Positions 1 to 8,380 of a stretch of 32,593 nucleotides of DNA are shown here, piece by piece. The position numbers and the translations under genes were made by a program. The DNA is taken from positions 1 to 32,593 of IMG/VR virus record IMGVR_UViG_3300013006_000083; one strand, given 5' to 3'. The DNA comes from a virus. The first letter of the stretch is position 1; every line of letters starts with the position of its first letter. Under the pieces are notes generated by a model. The model ran no database searches and was not told the origin of the DNA. It worked only from the letters and a program-made list of their open reading frames with translations.

Positions 1-633
1 ATTGGCAAACGCCTCGCAAGAGAGCAACGTAAGTGGGAACGAGATCAAGCACAGCGCCAGTCTGAACAACAGACGCTGAGAGCCGCCCCAACAGCATCCG
101 CTGATCAGTTTGAGTCTACCGAAGCGTACACGGAAGCGTTGGCGCTACAAAAGGCTGAAGAACTGATTGCAAAGCGTGAAGCTGCCAAGCAGCACTCTGC
201 TATTCTCGAAAGTTATCAGGAACGCGAAGAAGCAGCGCGGGACAAGTACGATGACTTTGAACAAGTCGCCTACAACCCAAAACTGCCAATCACGAACGTG
301 ATGGCTGAAACGATCCAGTCTTCGGACATTGGGCCTGAGTTAGCTTACTATCTCGGCTCTAACCCCAAAGACGCGGAACGCATCTCACGCATGACGCCAC
401 TCGGTCAAGCGAAAGAGATTGGAAAGATTGAGGCCAAATTGGCCGCAGAACCTCCGGTCAAACGAACAACGTCAGCGCCAGCGCCGATTTCACCTGTTAC
501 CGCCCGAGCCACTGGTTCGCCAGCACTTGACACTACAGACCCACGCTCTATCAAGAGCATGACGGCCTCGCAGTGGATTGAAGCTGAACGCGTAAGGCAG
601 ATGAAGAAGTGGGAAGCACAACGTATCCGCTAA
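1..633 (+). CDS. Head scaffolding protein, N-terminus cut by window edge
   Basis: The frame is open from base 1 to the stop at 631-633, so the gene starts before the window; the TTG at 139 is not needed as a start. The 210 visible residues are highly charged and rich in Gln, Glu, Lys and Ala at the N-terminal side (coiled-coil-like), with a Pro/Thr/Ala-rich linker near residues 150-175 and a basic, helical C-terminal tail (IEAERVRQMKKWEAQRIR). This composition, and the position directly before the coat gene, fit a P22-like scaffolding protein, whose basic C-terminal helix binds coat protein during procapsid assembly. The function rests on context and composition; no catalytic motif is expected. 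Confidence 0.75.
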   Translation: MGKRLAREQRKWERDQAQRQSEQQTLRAAPTASADQFESTEAYTEALALQKAEELIAKREAAKQHSAILESYQEREEAARDKYDDFEQVAYNPKLPITNVMAETIQSSDIGPELAYYLGSNPKDAERISRMTPLGQAKEIGKIEAKLAAEPPVKRTTSAPAPISPVTARATGSPALDTTDPRSIKSMTASQWIEAERVRQMKKWEAQRIR

Positions 634-654
634 CTTTTTTTAGGAAATTTACAA

Positions 655-1866
655 ATGTCAAACTCGATTCTTACCATCGACATGATCACCCGGAAAGCTC
701 TCGAAATCCTCGAGAACAACCTGGTGCTCACCCGCAACGTCAATCGCCAGTACGACGACAGCTTTGCTGTTGAAGGCGCTAAGATTGGCTCCACCCTGCG
801 TATCCGTCTGCCTGACCGCGCTCTGGTTACTGACGGCGCCGCCCTGCAAGTTCAGGACGACAACGAGCAGTTCACCACTCTGGCTGTTTCTACCCAAAAG
901 CACATCGGTGTCAACTTCACATCTGCTGAATTGACCATGCAATTGGATGACTTTGCAGAGCGTGTTCTCAAGCCGCGTATCAGCCAGTTGGCCTCCAGCA
1001 TTGATGCTGACGTTGCCAATGCGTACAAAACCATCGGTAACACCGTTGGCACGCCCGGCACCACTCCTTCGACTTCGCTGGTGCTGCTCCAAGCCCAACA
1101 GAAGCTGAACGAGAACGCTGCTGTGATGAACCCACGCTACGCTACCGTGAACCCCGCGGCCAACGCTGGTCTGGTTGAAGGTATGAAAGGTCTGTTCAAT
1201 CCGACCGACACTATCTCCAAGCAGTTCAAGAACGGCATGATGGGCACTGGCGTGTTGGGCTTTGACGAGATCAACATGTCTCAGTCGATCAAGCAGCACA
1301 CCACTGGATCACGTAGCGCAAGCGCTTCCACACTGGTGAAGACCCCAGGCGTTACTGCCGAAGGCGCTTCTACCATCCTGTTGGAACAAGGCTCTGTGTC
1401 TACCACCATCAAAGCTGGTGACGTGTTCACAGTCAGTGCTTGCAATGCTGTCAACCCACAAACCCGTGAGTCCACTGGTTCGCTGTTCCAGTTCGTTGCT
1501 CTGGCTGATGCCACCGCTTCGTCCGGCACTTGGACTGTGACTGTTGCTCCGATGTATTCGGCCAACCACGCTCTGGCTACTGTGGATGTGCTGCCTGCAA
1601 CTGGCGCCACTGTGACCTTCGTGGGCGCGGCTTCTACTCAGTACGCTCAGAACTTGGTCTACCACAAGGATGCCATCACGTTCGCCACTGCTGACCTGTT
1701 GCTGCCACAAGGCGTTGACATGGCTGCACGTGCCGTTCATAACGGTATCAGCTTGCGCGTTGTTCGTCAGTACGACATCAACAACGACCGTATGCCTTGC
1801 CGTATTGACGTTCTGTATGGTTTCAGCACCATCCGTCCACAAATGGCTTGCCGCATCTGGGGCTAA
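655..1866 (+). CDS. Major capsid (coat) protein, P22 gp5 family
   Basis: The 403 residue protein begins MSNSILTIDMITRKALEILE and continues with the LVLTRNVNRQYDDSF and GSTLRIRLPDR stretches typical of the P22 coat family (HK97 fold with an inserted I-domain). P22 coat is about 430 residues, so the length fits. The middle section (about 220-340), rich in Thr, Ser, Val and Ala, matches the position of the inserted beta-rich domain. An AGGAAA ribosome site lies 5 to 10 bases before the ATG, and a strong terminator follows the stop, as expected for a gene expressed at high level. It assembles on the upstream scaffold to build the icosahedral head. Confidence 0.93.
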   Translation: MSNSILTIDMITRKALEILENNLVLTRNVNRQYDDSFAVEGAKIGSTLRIRLPDRALVTDGAALQVQDDNEQFTTLAVSTQKHIGVNFTSAELTMQLDDFAERVLKPRISQLASSIDADVANAYKTIGNTVGTPGTTPSTSLVLLQAQQKLNENAAVMNPRYATVNPAANAGLVEGMKGLFNPTDTISKQFKNGMMGTGVLGFDEINMSQSIKQHTTGSRSASASTLVKTPGVTAEGASTILLEQGSVSTTIKAGDVFTVSACNAVNPQTRESTGSLFQFVALADATASSGTWTVTVAPMYSANHALATVDVLPATGATVTFVGAASTQYAQNLVYHKDAITFATADLLLPQGVDMAARAVHNGISLRVVRQYDINNDRMPCRIDVLYGFSTIRPQMACRIWG

Positions 1867-1873
1867 ACCTAAT

Positions 1874-1894
1874 GCCCCTTTGGGGGCGTTTTTT
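1874..1894 (+). terminator. Intrinsic terminator after coat gene
   Basis: Stem GCCCC (1874-1878) and GGGGC (1883-1887) with a 4-base loop, followed by GTTTTTT and a second T run (1898-1907). It lies 8 bases after the coat stop and would trim or end the abundant coat transcript. Confidence 0.85.
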
Positions 1895-1918
1895 AAATTT
1901 TTTTTTAAGGAAATTATC

Positions 1919-2317
1919 ATGGCTCTTCCTAATGGCGCTGGTGGCTACCAGCTTGGTGACGGCAATATCGGTGAAGCTGTTCTGTCGGTTCAAGGTGCTC
2001 CTACTGCCGTGGCTGCTGCCGCGACAATGACGGCTGCTGAACTGTCTAATGGCTTGTTTGTGTTCAACGGCACTGCCGGTAATCTGACTTTGCCCACCGT
2101 GGCACTGGTAGAAGCCGACATCACGGCTGCATCAAAAGTCAACGCTGCTTTTGACTTCATCATCATCAACGCTGATGCAACCACCGATGACGTGACTCTG
2201 GCTGTCGGCACTGGCTGGACAATTGTTGGTAACGCTGTCGTGTCAGAAGCTACTTCTGCTCAGTTCCGCGCCCGTAAAACCGGCGATGGTACTTGGACTG
2301 CGTACCGCATTGCCTAA
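1919..2317 (+). CDS. Small putative capsid-surface (decoration or head-fibre) protein
   Basis: The start is the ATG at 1919 because AAGGAAAT lies just before it; an upstream in-frame extension to 1670 would run backwards through the coat gene. The 132 residue product (MALPNGAGGYQLGDGNIGEA...) is Ala, Thr and Val rich, with almost no Cys or Lys, and looks all-beta (ATTDDVTLAVGTGWTIVGN). Flanked by its own terminator on each side and placed right after coat, it is likely a structural protein made in high copy, such as a decoration or head-fibre subunit. Family membership is not recognised with certainty, so the role is inferred from context. Confidence 0.65.
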   Translation: MALPNGAGGYQLGDGNIGEAVLSVQGAPTAVAAAATMTAAELSNGLFVFNGTAGNLTLPTVALVEADITAASKVNAAFDFIIINADATTDDVTLAVGTGWTIVGNAVVSEATSAQFRARKTGDGTWTAYRIA

Positions 2318-2324
2318 ACCAAAT

Positions 2325-2344
2325 GGGGCTTCGGCCCCGTTTTT
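2325..2344 (+). terminator. Intrinsic terminator with UUCG tetraloop
   Basis: GGGGC (2325-2329), loop TTCG, GCCCC (2334-2338), then GTTTTT. The UUCG loop gives a very stable hairpin. It separates two small structural genes. Confidence 0.85.
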
Positions 2345-2355
2345 AAGGAAACATC

Positions 2356-2829
2356 ATGGCAAATTCAAAACCCGTTGGCGTTGCGTATTCTGATCCAGAA
2401 CTTGTTGCTGGAACTACGATTACTGGCGCTACCATCAGTGGCTCTACCATCAGTGGTTCTACCATCAGTGGTTCTACTTCGACAACTGCCACAGTTAGCG
2501 GCACGTTTACTGGCCCTATTCGCCTTCCTGTTGCCGCTGTTGCGGCGGCTGGCAGTAATCAAGGCGATGCTGCTGCACTAGCCGAGGGTATTAATGTCGT
2601 TTCGGCGGCAGATGGCACTAAGGGCGTGATTTTGCCCACAGCGGTAGCTGGTATGGTAATTATCGTTAAAAACACCGCTGCCGGTGCGCTGAAGATTTAT
2701 CCCGCCACTGGTGGGGCAATCAATGCAGTTGCGGCTAATGGTGCGTATAGCATTACAAACCTTACTAGTTCGTTGTTGGTGGCATCTTCCACTACCCAGT
2801 GGTATTCTGTTCCATTGGTAGCATCCTAA
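2356..2829 (+). CDS. Repeat-containing structural protein, decoration or fibre-like
   Basis: This 157 residue protein has an AAGGAAAC ribosome site. Its N-terminus (MANSKPVGVAYSDPE) resembles that of the truncated gene at the right end of the window (MSNTKATGVAYLDPE), which suggests a shared attachment segment. Residues 21-40 form a run of TI(T/S)G(A/S) pentapeptides encoded by 15-base tandem repeats, a pattern expected for a thin beta-helix or stalk. The C-terminal 100 residues form a beta-rich domain (GMVIIVKNTAAGALKIYPATG) seen in phage head and tail decoration proteins. It is probably a virion surface protein. Terminators bracket the gene. Confidence 0.65.
   Translation: MANSKPVGVAYSDPELVAGTTITGATISGSTISGSTISGSTSTTATVSGTFTGPIRLPVAAVAAAGSNQGDAAALAEGINVVSAADGTKGVILPTAVAGMVIIVKNTAAGALKIYPATGGAINAVAANGAYSITNLTSSLLVASSTTQWYSVPLVAS
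2416..2475 (+). repeat. Four 15-base tandem repeats encoding TIxG(S/A)
   Basis: The unit ACCATCAGTGGYTCT occurs at 2431, 2446 and 2461 with a more diverged unit at 2416. The last two are identical to each other and differ from the first by one base, a sign of recent slippage-type expansion. Confidence 0.9.
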
Positions 2830-2831
2830 AT

Positions 2832-2857
2832 AAAAGGGGGCTAATCACCCCCTTTTT
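2832..2857 (+). terminator. Strong, symmetric intrinsic terminator
   Basis: AAAAGGGGG (2832-2840), 7-base loop, CCCCCTTTT (2848-2856) and a T run. The A and T runs on both sides would allow termination in both directions. It sits only 4 bases before the next start codon. Confidence 0.88.
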
Positions 2858-2860
2858 CTT

Positions 2861-3049
2861 ATGAACATTTATCTTCAGCACCCTGTCCATGGTCGTAAAG
2901 TTGCCACTATGGAACTTGAAGCCGTGTTTGATGAAACAAACGGCTGGACACGCTACAATCCCGACATGCCTTCAGAACCTGAAGAAGCAGTCAACGCGCT
3001 GGAAGTCAAGCGCAAATACACACGCAAGGCTGTAGCCGAAGGAGTCTGA
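2861..3049 (+). CDS. Small protein of unknown function, before the neck genes
   Basis: This 62 residue product starts MNIYLQHPVHGRKVATME and ends with a basic, Lys/Arg-rich tail (EVKRKYTRKAVAEGV). I do not recognise the family. The ATG lies 4 bases after the terminator T run and has no clear Shine-Dalgarno site outside the hairpin, so translation may use the hairpin's distal arm or a near leaderless transcript. The stop is one base before the next start, so it is probably co-translated with the gp4-like gene. In related phages this slot often holds a short conserved virion or assembly protein. Confidence 0.6.
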   Translation: MNIYLQHPVHGRKVATMELEAVFDETNGWTRYNPDMPSEPEEAVNALEVKRKYTRKAVAEGV

Positions 3050-3050
3050 G

Positions 3051-3767
3051 ATGGCAATTTACACGGCGGGCGACCAGATCAACCGAGCGCTTAGATTGCT
3101 TGGCGTGCTAGCCGAAGGTGAAACGGCTTCAGCCGCATTGTCGCAAGACGCCTTGATGGCGATGAATCAGATGATCGACTCATGGAACACTGAGCGCCTG
3201 TCTGTATTCTGCACACAAGATCAGACTTTTACTTGGCCTGCTGGCGAGTACATCCGCACACTTGGCCCTACAGGTAACTTTATTGGCCTTCGCCCTGTGC
3301 TGTTGGACGAGTCAACTTACTTCCGTGACCCTGGCACGAACGTGTCGTTCGGCATCAAGTTTATCAACCAGCAGCAGTACAACGGCATTGCGGTCAAGAC
3401 CGTAACCAGCACCTACCCCCAAGTGATTTTTGTGAACATGGGTTTTCCCAATGTTACGATGTCCATCTACCCCCGCCCTACACGCGATCTGGAATGGCAC
3501 TTTGTCTCGGTTCAAAAGCTGGACGAGCCTGCCACTTTGGTCACCGACATCTTGTTCCCACCTGGCTACTTGCGTGCGTTCACTTACAACTTGGCAATGG
3601 AACTTGCACCAGAGTTTGGCATTGAGCCAAGCCCCCAAGTGCAACGCATTGCCATGACAAGCAAGCGCAACTTAAAACGCATCAACAACCCAGATGATGT
3701 GATGTCGATGCCATACGCCATCGTGGCAACTCGTCAGCGGTTTAACATCTACGCCGGAAATTACTGA
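3051..3767 (+). CDS. P22 gp4-like tail accessory (neck) factor
   Basis: The 238 residue protein opens with MAIYTAGDQINRALRLLGVL and has the helical core followed by PRPTRDLEWHFVSVQKLDEP and LPPGYLRAFTYNLAMELAPEFG-like sections characteristic of the P22 tail accessory factor family. Such proteins form a ring below the portal that closes the packaged head. P22 gp4 is 166 residues, so this version is longer, as is common in relatives outside Salmonella phages. The ribosome site is the GGAG at the end of the preceding gene, and the stop overlaps the gp10-like start by one base. Confidence 0.85.
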   Translation: MAIYTAGDQINRALRLLGVLAEGETASAALSQDALMAMNQMIDSWNTERLSVFCTQDQTFTWPAGEYIRTLGPTGNFIGLRPVLLDESTYFRDPGTNVSFGIKFINQQQYNGIAVKTVTSTYPQVIFVNMGFPNVTMSIYPRPTRDLEWHFVSVQKLDEPATLVTDILFPPGYLRAFTYNLAMELAPEFGIEPSPQVQRIAMTSKRNLKRINNPDDVMSMPYAIVATRQRFNIYAGNY

Positions 3768-5212
3768 TGGACTCGCCAATTCTTGGCTCTAGCTATGTGG
3801 CTCGCAGCGTAAACGCTGCTGACAATCGCATGGTGAACATGTACCCCGAAATCGTGCCCGAGGGGGGTAAGACGGCGGCTTTTCTGTCCCGCTGCCCTGG
3901 CCTTCAACGATTGGTTGCCGTTGGCAATGGCCCGATTCGCGGGTTGTGGGCGCTTAAAGACTACCTGTACGCTGTTTCTGGCGATACGGTGTACCGGCTT
4001 GATGTGGTGGGTAACACTACGCGCTGGCGAATTAAACTTCTGGGCACTGTCACCGGCACCGGCCCCGTGTCAATGTCGGACAACGGCACTCAGATTTTTA
4101 TCGCGTGCAACCCAGACGGGTACATCTACAACTCCACTACACAGGTGTTTGCACAGATTACCGACCCCGACTTCCCAGGCGCGGTCAAAGTCAGCTATCT
4201 TGACGGCTATTTTGTGTTTAATGAACCCAACAGTTCGCGGGTGTGGGTGACTTCGTTGCTGGACGGCCTGTCTGTCGATCCGTTGGATTTTGCCAGCGCA
4301 GAGGGCGACCCAGACGGTTTGGTGTCGCTGATTGTTGACCACCGCGAGGCATGGCTGTTTGGCTCCAACTCTATTGAGGTCTGGTACGATGCTGGCCTGC
4401 CTGACTTTCCGCTACAGCGCATCCAAGGCGCTTTTAACGAGATTGGCTGCGCTGCCCCCTACTCGGTTGCAAAACTTGACAACGGATTGTTTTGGCTAGG
4501 CTCTGACGCCCGTGGACGGGGTATTGTCTATCGGGCCAACGGTTACACAGGCGTACGTGTTTCTACGCACGCTGTTGAGTGGCAAATCCAGCAATACGCC
4601 GATTTGTCTGACGCCATCGGCTACACATATCAGCAAGACGGCCATGCTTTTTATGTGCTGATCTTCCCAAGCGCTCAGACCACTTGGGTCTACGATGTGG
4701 CTACGCAAGCCTGGCATGAGCGTGCGGGCTGGTCTAACGGCGATTTTGTGCGTCATCGTTCTAACTGCCAAGTCGTTTATGACGACAAAGTTATTGTTGG
4801 CGATTTTGAAAACGGCAACATTTACGCTTTCAATATGGACGTGTACGCTGACGATGGCGACATCCAAAAGTGGCTGCGGTCGTGGCGGGCGTTGCCTACC
4901 GGCACAAACAACCTAAAGCGGTCAGCGCAGCACACCCTGCAAATTGATTGCGAAACGGGCGTGGGCCTTAACACCGGCCAAGGCTCTGACCCTCAAATCA
5001 TGCTGCGTTTTTCGGATGACGGCGGGCACACTTGGTCTAACGAGCGCTGGATGTCGATGGGCAAAGTTGGCGAGTATTATAAACGCTCCTTTGCCCGCCG
5101 ATTGGGCATGACACTAAAGTTGCGTGACCGCGTGTATGAAATTTCAGGTACTGATCCGGTAAAAATAGCGATCATGGGCGCTCAACTTTATGTGACGCCT
5201 ACCAATGCCTGA
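3767..5212 (+). CDS. P22 gp10-like packaged DNA stabilisation protein
   Basis: The 481 residue length is close to P22 gp10 (472). The N-terminus MDSPILGSSYVARSVNAADN, then RMVNMYPEIVPEGGK and FLSRCPGLQRL, is a hallmark of the family, followed by repeated beta-propeller-like strands (GPIRGLWALKDYLYAVSGD, SNSIEVWYDAG). It forms the second ring under the portal and keeps DNA in the head after packaging. Its start overlaps the previous stop (TGATGG), so translation is coupled. Confidence 0.9.
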   Translation: MDSPILGSSYVARSVNAADNRMVNMYPEIVPEGGKTAAFLSRCPGLQRLVAVGNGPIRGLWALKDYLYAVSGDTVYRLDVVGNTTRWRIKLLGTVTGTGPVSMSDNGTQIFIACNPDGYIYNSTTQVFAQITDPDFPGAVKVSYLDGYFVFNEPNSSRVWVTSLLDGLSVDPLDFASAEGDPDGLVSLIVDHREAWLFGSNSIEVWYDAGLPDFPLQRIQGAFNEIGCAAPYSVAKLDNGLFWLGSDARGRGIVYRANGYTGVRVSTHAVEWQIQQYADLSDAIGYTYQQDGHAFYVLIFPSAQTTWVYDVATQAWHERAGWSNGDFVRHRSNCQVVYDDKVIVGDFENGNIYAFNMDVYADDGDIQKWLRSWRALPTGTNNLKRSAQHTLQIDCETGVGLNTGQGSDPQIMLRFSDDGGHTWSNERWMSMGKVGEYYKRSFARRLGMTLKLRDRVYEISGTDPVKIAIMGAQLYVTPTNA

Positions 5213-6980
5213 ACAACAAAATATCACTAACATCCCATCTGCGAGGGTCGAAATAATTGACTCTCGCACGGGGATGGTTTCGCGTGAGTGGTATCGGTTT
5301 TTTCTGAATCTGTTTAATCTTGCAGGCAATGGCGGCAATCCAGTATCGCTAGATGACTTGCAAATAGGCCCCCCACCGTCTGCTGACACAATAACTGGCG
5401 GCGGCGGCGGTACTGGAACGGTGACTTATGTGGACATGACTGTGCCCACCGGCCTGTCAGTTTCTGGTAACCCCATCACCACTTCCGGCACACTGGCCGT
5501 TACTTATTCGGCAGGCTACGCTATCCCGACTACCGCTAGCCAAACGCAGTGGGACACCGCGTATTCTGAGCGTCTGCAATGGGACGGTGGAACGACTAAT
5601 TTGGTTGCGGCTACTGGCCGTACATCGCTTGGCGCAACCACTGTTGGCGGCAACTTTTTTACGCTGCCCAACCCAAGCGCGATTACGTTTGTGCAGATCA
5701 ATGCTGACAACACGATTACCACGATGGACGCGCCGACTTTCCGCACGGCCATCGGCGCGGGCACTGGCAGCGGCACAGTTACCGCCGTGTCGGTTGTATC
5801 AGCCAACGGCTTTGCTGGCTCATCAAGCGGCGGCGCAACCCCCGCGTTAACCCTATCAACCAGCATCACCGGCGTGCTTAAAGGCAACGGTACGGCTATT
5901 TCTGCCGCCACGGCGGGCACTGATTATTCTGCGGGCACATCAGCGCTAGCCACTGGTATCCTGAAGTCCACCACTACGACCGGCGCGTTGTCAATTGCCG
6001 TTGCGGCTGACTTCCCCACGTTAAACCAGAACACCACTGGCAGCGCGGCCACCCTGACAACTGGCCGAACCATTGCCATAACGGGCGACCTAGCTTACAC
6101 CAGCCCGTCATTTGACGGCTCAACAAACGTCACGGCTGCGGGCACTTTGGCGACTGTCAACACCAATGTCGGCTCGTTTACAAACGCCAGCGTTACGGTC
6201 AATGGCAAAGGTTTGGTCACTGCGGTGTCTAGCGGCACTGCGCCAGTTACCTCTGTCACCGGCACTTCGCCCGTGGTATCTAGCGGCGGCGCAACACCGG
6301 CCATCAGTCTTGCCGCTGCCTACGGCGATACGCTCAACCCTTATGCCAGCAAGACCGCCAACTTTATATTGGCGGCGCCTGATGGGTCGGCTGGCGTGCC
6401 TACTTTTAGGGCGGTTGTTGCAGCTGACATTCCTACGCTTAACCAGAACACCACTGGAACAGCCTCAAATGTCACCGGCACGGTGGCGATTGCCAACGGC
6501 GGCACGGGCCAAACAACAGCCACCGCCGCGTTCAATGCCCTGTCACCTGTTACATCTACGGGCGACCTGATTATTGGTAACGGCGCGAATAGCGCCACTA
6601 GGTTGGCTATCGGCGCTAACAACTACGTCTTGACATCTAACGGCACTACGGCCACATGGGCGGTGGCTACGGGTAGCGGTGCGACCATTACCAATGACAC
6701 AACCACGGCCACCAACTTATACCCCTTGTTTGCGGCTGCTACATCGGGTGCGCTTGCCAATGTGTACACGAGTAACCCCAAATATTTGTACAAACCTAGC
6801 ACAGGCGAATTGACCGCAAATGCTATGGTTTCTAGCAATGGTATACAGATAAATGCAAATACTGTAACCACAAGCTACACTATCGCCGCCGGAAACAACG
6901 GCTTGTCAGCAGGCCCGGTCAGCGTAGATAGCGGCGTTGCTGTAACAGTGTCTTCTGGTTCAATTTGGAGCGTTGTATGA
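5205..6980 (+). CDS. Long repetitive tail fibre or needle-like protein with conserved virion-binding N-terminus
   Basis: This 591 residue protein overlaps the preceding gene by 8 bases. Residues 1-45 (SREWYRFFLNLFNLAGNGG) form a conserved short adaptor found at the start of many phage tail proteins. The rest is Gly, Thr, Ala, Ser and Val rich with recurring elements: SSGGATPALTLS and SSGGATPAISLA, DFPTLNQNTTGSA and DIPTLNQNTTGTA, and IANGGTGQTT. These indicate a trimeric beta-structured shaft. The C-terminus (SGVAVTVSSGSIWSVV) resembles that of the gene ending at 12020. It probably extends from the tail tip and contacts the host surface. Confidence 0.72.
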   Translation: MPEQQNITNIPSARVEIIDSRTGMVSREWYRFFLNLFNLAGNGGNPVSLDDLQIGPPPSADTITGGGGGTGTVTYVDMTVPTGLSVSGNPITTSGTLAVTYSAGYAIPTTASQTQWDTAYSERLQWDGGTTNLVAATGRTSLGATTVGGNFFTLPNPSAITFVQINADNTITTMDAPTFRTAIGAGTGSGTVTAVSVVSANGFAGSSSGGATPALTLSTSITGVLKGNGTAISAATAGTDYSAGTSALATGILKSTTTTGALSIAVAADFPTLNQNTTGSAATLTTGRTIAITGDLAYTSPSFDGSTNVTAAGTLATVNTNVGSFTNASVTVNGKGLVTAVSSGTAPVTSVTGTSPVVSSGGATPAISLAAAYGDTLNPYASKTANFILAAPDGSAGVPTFRAVVAADIPTLNQNTTGTASNVTGTVAIANGGTGQTTATAAFNALSPVTSTGDLIIGNGANSATRLAIGANNYVLTSNGTTATWAVATGSGATITNDTTTATNLYPLFAAATSGALANVYTSNPKYLYKPSTGELTANAMVSSNGIQINANTVTTSYTIAAGNNGLSAGPVSVDSGVAVTVSSGSIWSVV

Positions 6981-7318
6981 CCGTCACTGCCCGAAATCTA
7001 GTGCCCGCAAAGCTGGTGGAAAACACCCAGACCACCCAGTACATTGTGCCGACCAATGCTACAGCCGTGATCATTGACAAATTTACGGCCACAAACATCA
7101 GTGGTAGCGCGGCTACAATCAGTGTAAACTTGGTCACAGGTTCGGACACCCCAGGCAATAAAAACCTGATAACCAAAACCAAGTCGTTAGCCGCGTCTGA
7201 GGTGTATACATTTCCAGAACTGGTGGGTCAAATTTTGCCAACTGCTGCGTTCATATCAACCATCGCCAGTGCGGCCAGCGCCATCAACATGCGCGTGTCT
7301 GGGCGTGAGGTGACGTGA
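6977..7318 (+). CDS. Small beta-rich tail or virion protein
   Basis: The start is the ATG at 6977, overlapping the fibre stop as ATGA; a TTG 12 bases upstream is less likely. The 113 residue protein (MTVTARNLVPAKLVENTQTT) contains alternating beta strands (TAVIIDKFTATNISGSAATISVNLV) and an Ile/Ala-rich end (INMRVSGREVT). It resembles small conserved phage proteins of unknown function next to fibre genes and may cap or attach the fibre. The role is not established. Confidence 0.6.
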   Translation: MTVTARNLVPAKLVENTQTTQYIVPTNATAVIIDKFTATNISGSAATISVNLVTGSDTPGNKNLITKTKSLAASEVYTFPELVGQILPTAAFISTIASAASAINMRVSGREVT

Positions 7319-7677
7319 TGTCAACGCAATTATTGGATGATCGGGACGCAGCGCTTCGGGTAGGCTACGAGGCAACAGATTGGAGCGCTCCAATATCGTT
7401 TGAGAACTATTGCACTGCGGTAAAAGATTGGACAATAAGCGCAATTAAACGCGATGGAAACATCATTGGCGCGGTGTACAAAAAAGATGACGAGTTACAC
7501 ATTTCAGTGTTGCCAGAGTGGCGTAAGAAATGGCTAACAAAAAGCCTGTGGAAAAACTTTTTTCAGTCTGGTAGAGTGACTACAAAAGTTACGCCTGGGC
7601 ATGACTACATGTACGATATTTTAAAACGGCTTGGGTTTAAAGAGTCTGTCAGCGGTATGCTGATCAAGGAGAGTTAA
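7318..7677 (+). CDS. GNAT-like acetyltransferase-fold protein in the virion gene cluster
   Basis: The ATG at 7318 is preferred because GAGGTG lies 5 bases before it; a GTG at 7315 is too close. The 119 residue protein has a small GNAT-like pattern: a beta strand with an edge (RDGNIIGAVYKKDDELHISVLPEWRKKW), a helix, and a C-terminal strand-helix-GFK element (MYDILKRLGFKES). The classical acetyl-CoA loop (R/Q-x-x-G-x-G/A) is poorly kept, so activity is uncertain. Many podoviruses have such a protein near the internal virion genes. The assignment rests on the fold pattern only. Confidence 0.5.
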   Translation: MSTQLLDDRDAALRVGYEATDWSAPISFENYCTAVKDWTISAIKRDGNIIGAVYKKDDELHISVLPEWRKKWLTKSLWKNFFQSGRVTTKVTPGHDYMYDILKRLGFKESVSGMLIKES

Positions 7678-7679
7678 AA

Positions 7680-8378
7680 ATGGGCATTGAAACAGCAATC
7701 ATAGGCAGCGCCATACTTGGCGCCGCAAGTTCGCGCAGCGCCGCACGTACACAAGCCAGCGCGGCTGACCGTGCGGCTCGACTGCAAAAAGAGCAGTTTG
7801 ATCGTCAAGTCGAATTGCAAGCCCCGTTCCGCGAGGCCGGTGTCCGTGCGTTGCCAGAACTGGAAGCCGCATCTAGGTACACAAACTTTGGCATGGATCA
7901 GTTTCAAGCTGACCCAGGTTACGGTTTTCGTTTGGCTGAAGGCCAGAAAGCACTTGACCGTCAAGCTGCTGCCCGTGGCGGGCTGATTTCTGGTGCCGCC
8001 TTAAAAGGCGCTCAACGCTTCGGCCAAGAAATGGGCAGCCAAGAGTACACCAACGCTTTTAATCGCTACCAGACCGAGCGCCAAGCCCGCCTTAACCCCT
8101 TGCAAAGCCTTGCTGGTATGGCTCAAACTTCTGTAGGTCAGCTAGGCCAAGCCGGTCAAGCGTATGCAACTAATGTTGGTGAGGCTGGTGCTCAAGCAGC
8201 GCAGGCCCGCGCCTCTGGCTATATGGGCGGTGTTAACGCGCTGACGCAGGGTTTGGGTCAGTACATAAACTACGGCCAAGGGCAACAACGTAACGCACTA
8301 CTGCAACAAGCTATCGGCCAACGCGGAATGTATAGCGACCCTACATTGATTCCAATGCAGCTTGGTGGAGGTTCCTAA
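7680..8378 (+). CDS. DNA transfer (ejection) protein, P22 gp7-like
   Basis: The 232 residue protein begins with a hydrophobic Gly/Ala segment (IGSAILGAASS) followed by a Gln, Ala and Arg-rich helix (QASAADRAARLQKEQFDRQ) and the conserved GYGFRLAEGQKALDRQAAARGG region seen in phage DNA transfer proteins. Glycine and glutamine-rich helices follow (GQLGQAGQAYATNVGEAGAQ). Such proteins are packaged in the head and form part of the channel for DNA entry. The ribosome site AAGGAG precedes the ATG. Confidence 0.8.
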   Translation: MGIETAIIGSAILGAASSRSAARTQASAADRAARLQKEQFDRQVELQAPFREAGVRALPELEAASRYTNFGMDQFQADPGYGFRLAEGQKALDRQAAARGGLISGAALKGAQRFGQEMGSQEYTNAFNRYQTERQARLNPLQSLAGMAQTSVGQLGQAGQAYATNVGEAGAQAAQARASGYMGGVNALTQGLGQYINYGQGQQRNALLQQAIGQRGMYSDPTLIPMQLGGGS

Positions 8379-8380
8379 TC

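Noticed and set aside
658-1299. Long antisense ORF across the coat gene
   Set aside because: It mirrors the coat codons, has no ribosome site or plausible domain, and the plus-strand coat family match is clear.
1670-1918. N-terminal extension of the small gene at 1919
   Set aside because: It would run out of frame through the coat gene and across the terminator; the ATG at 1919 has its own ribosome site.
2416-2475. Short regulatory tandem repeat
   Set aside because: The 15-base units are in frame and encode a regular pentapeptide pattern, so coding structure explains them.
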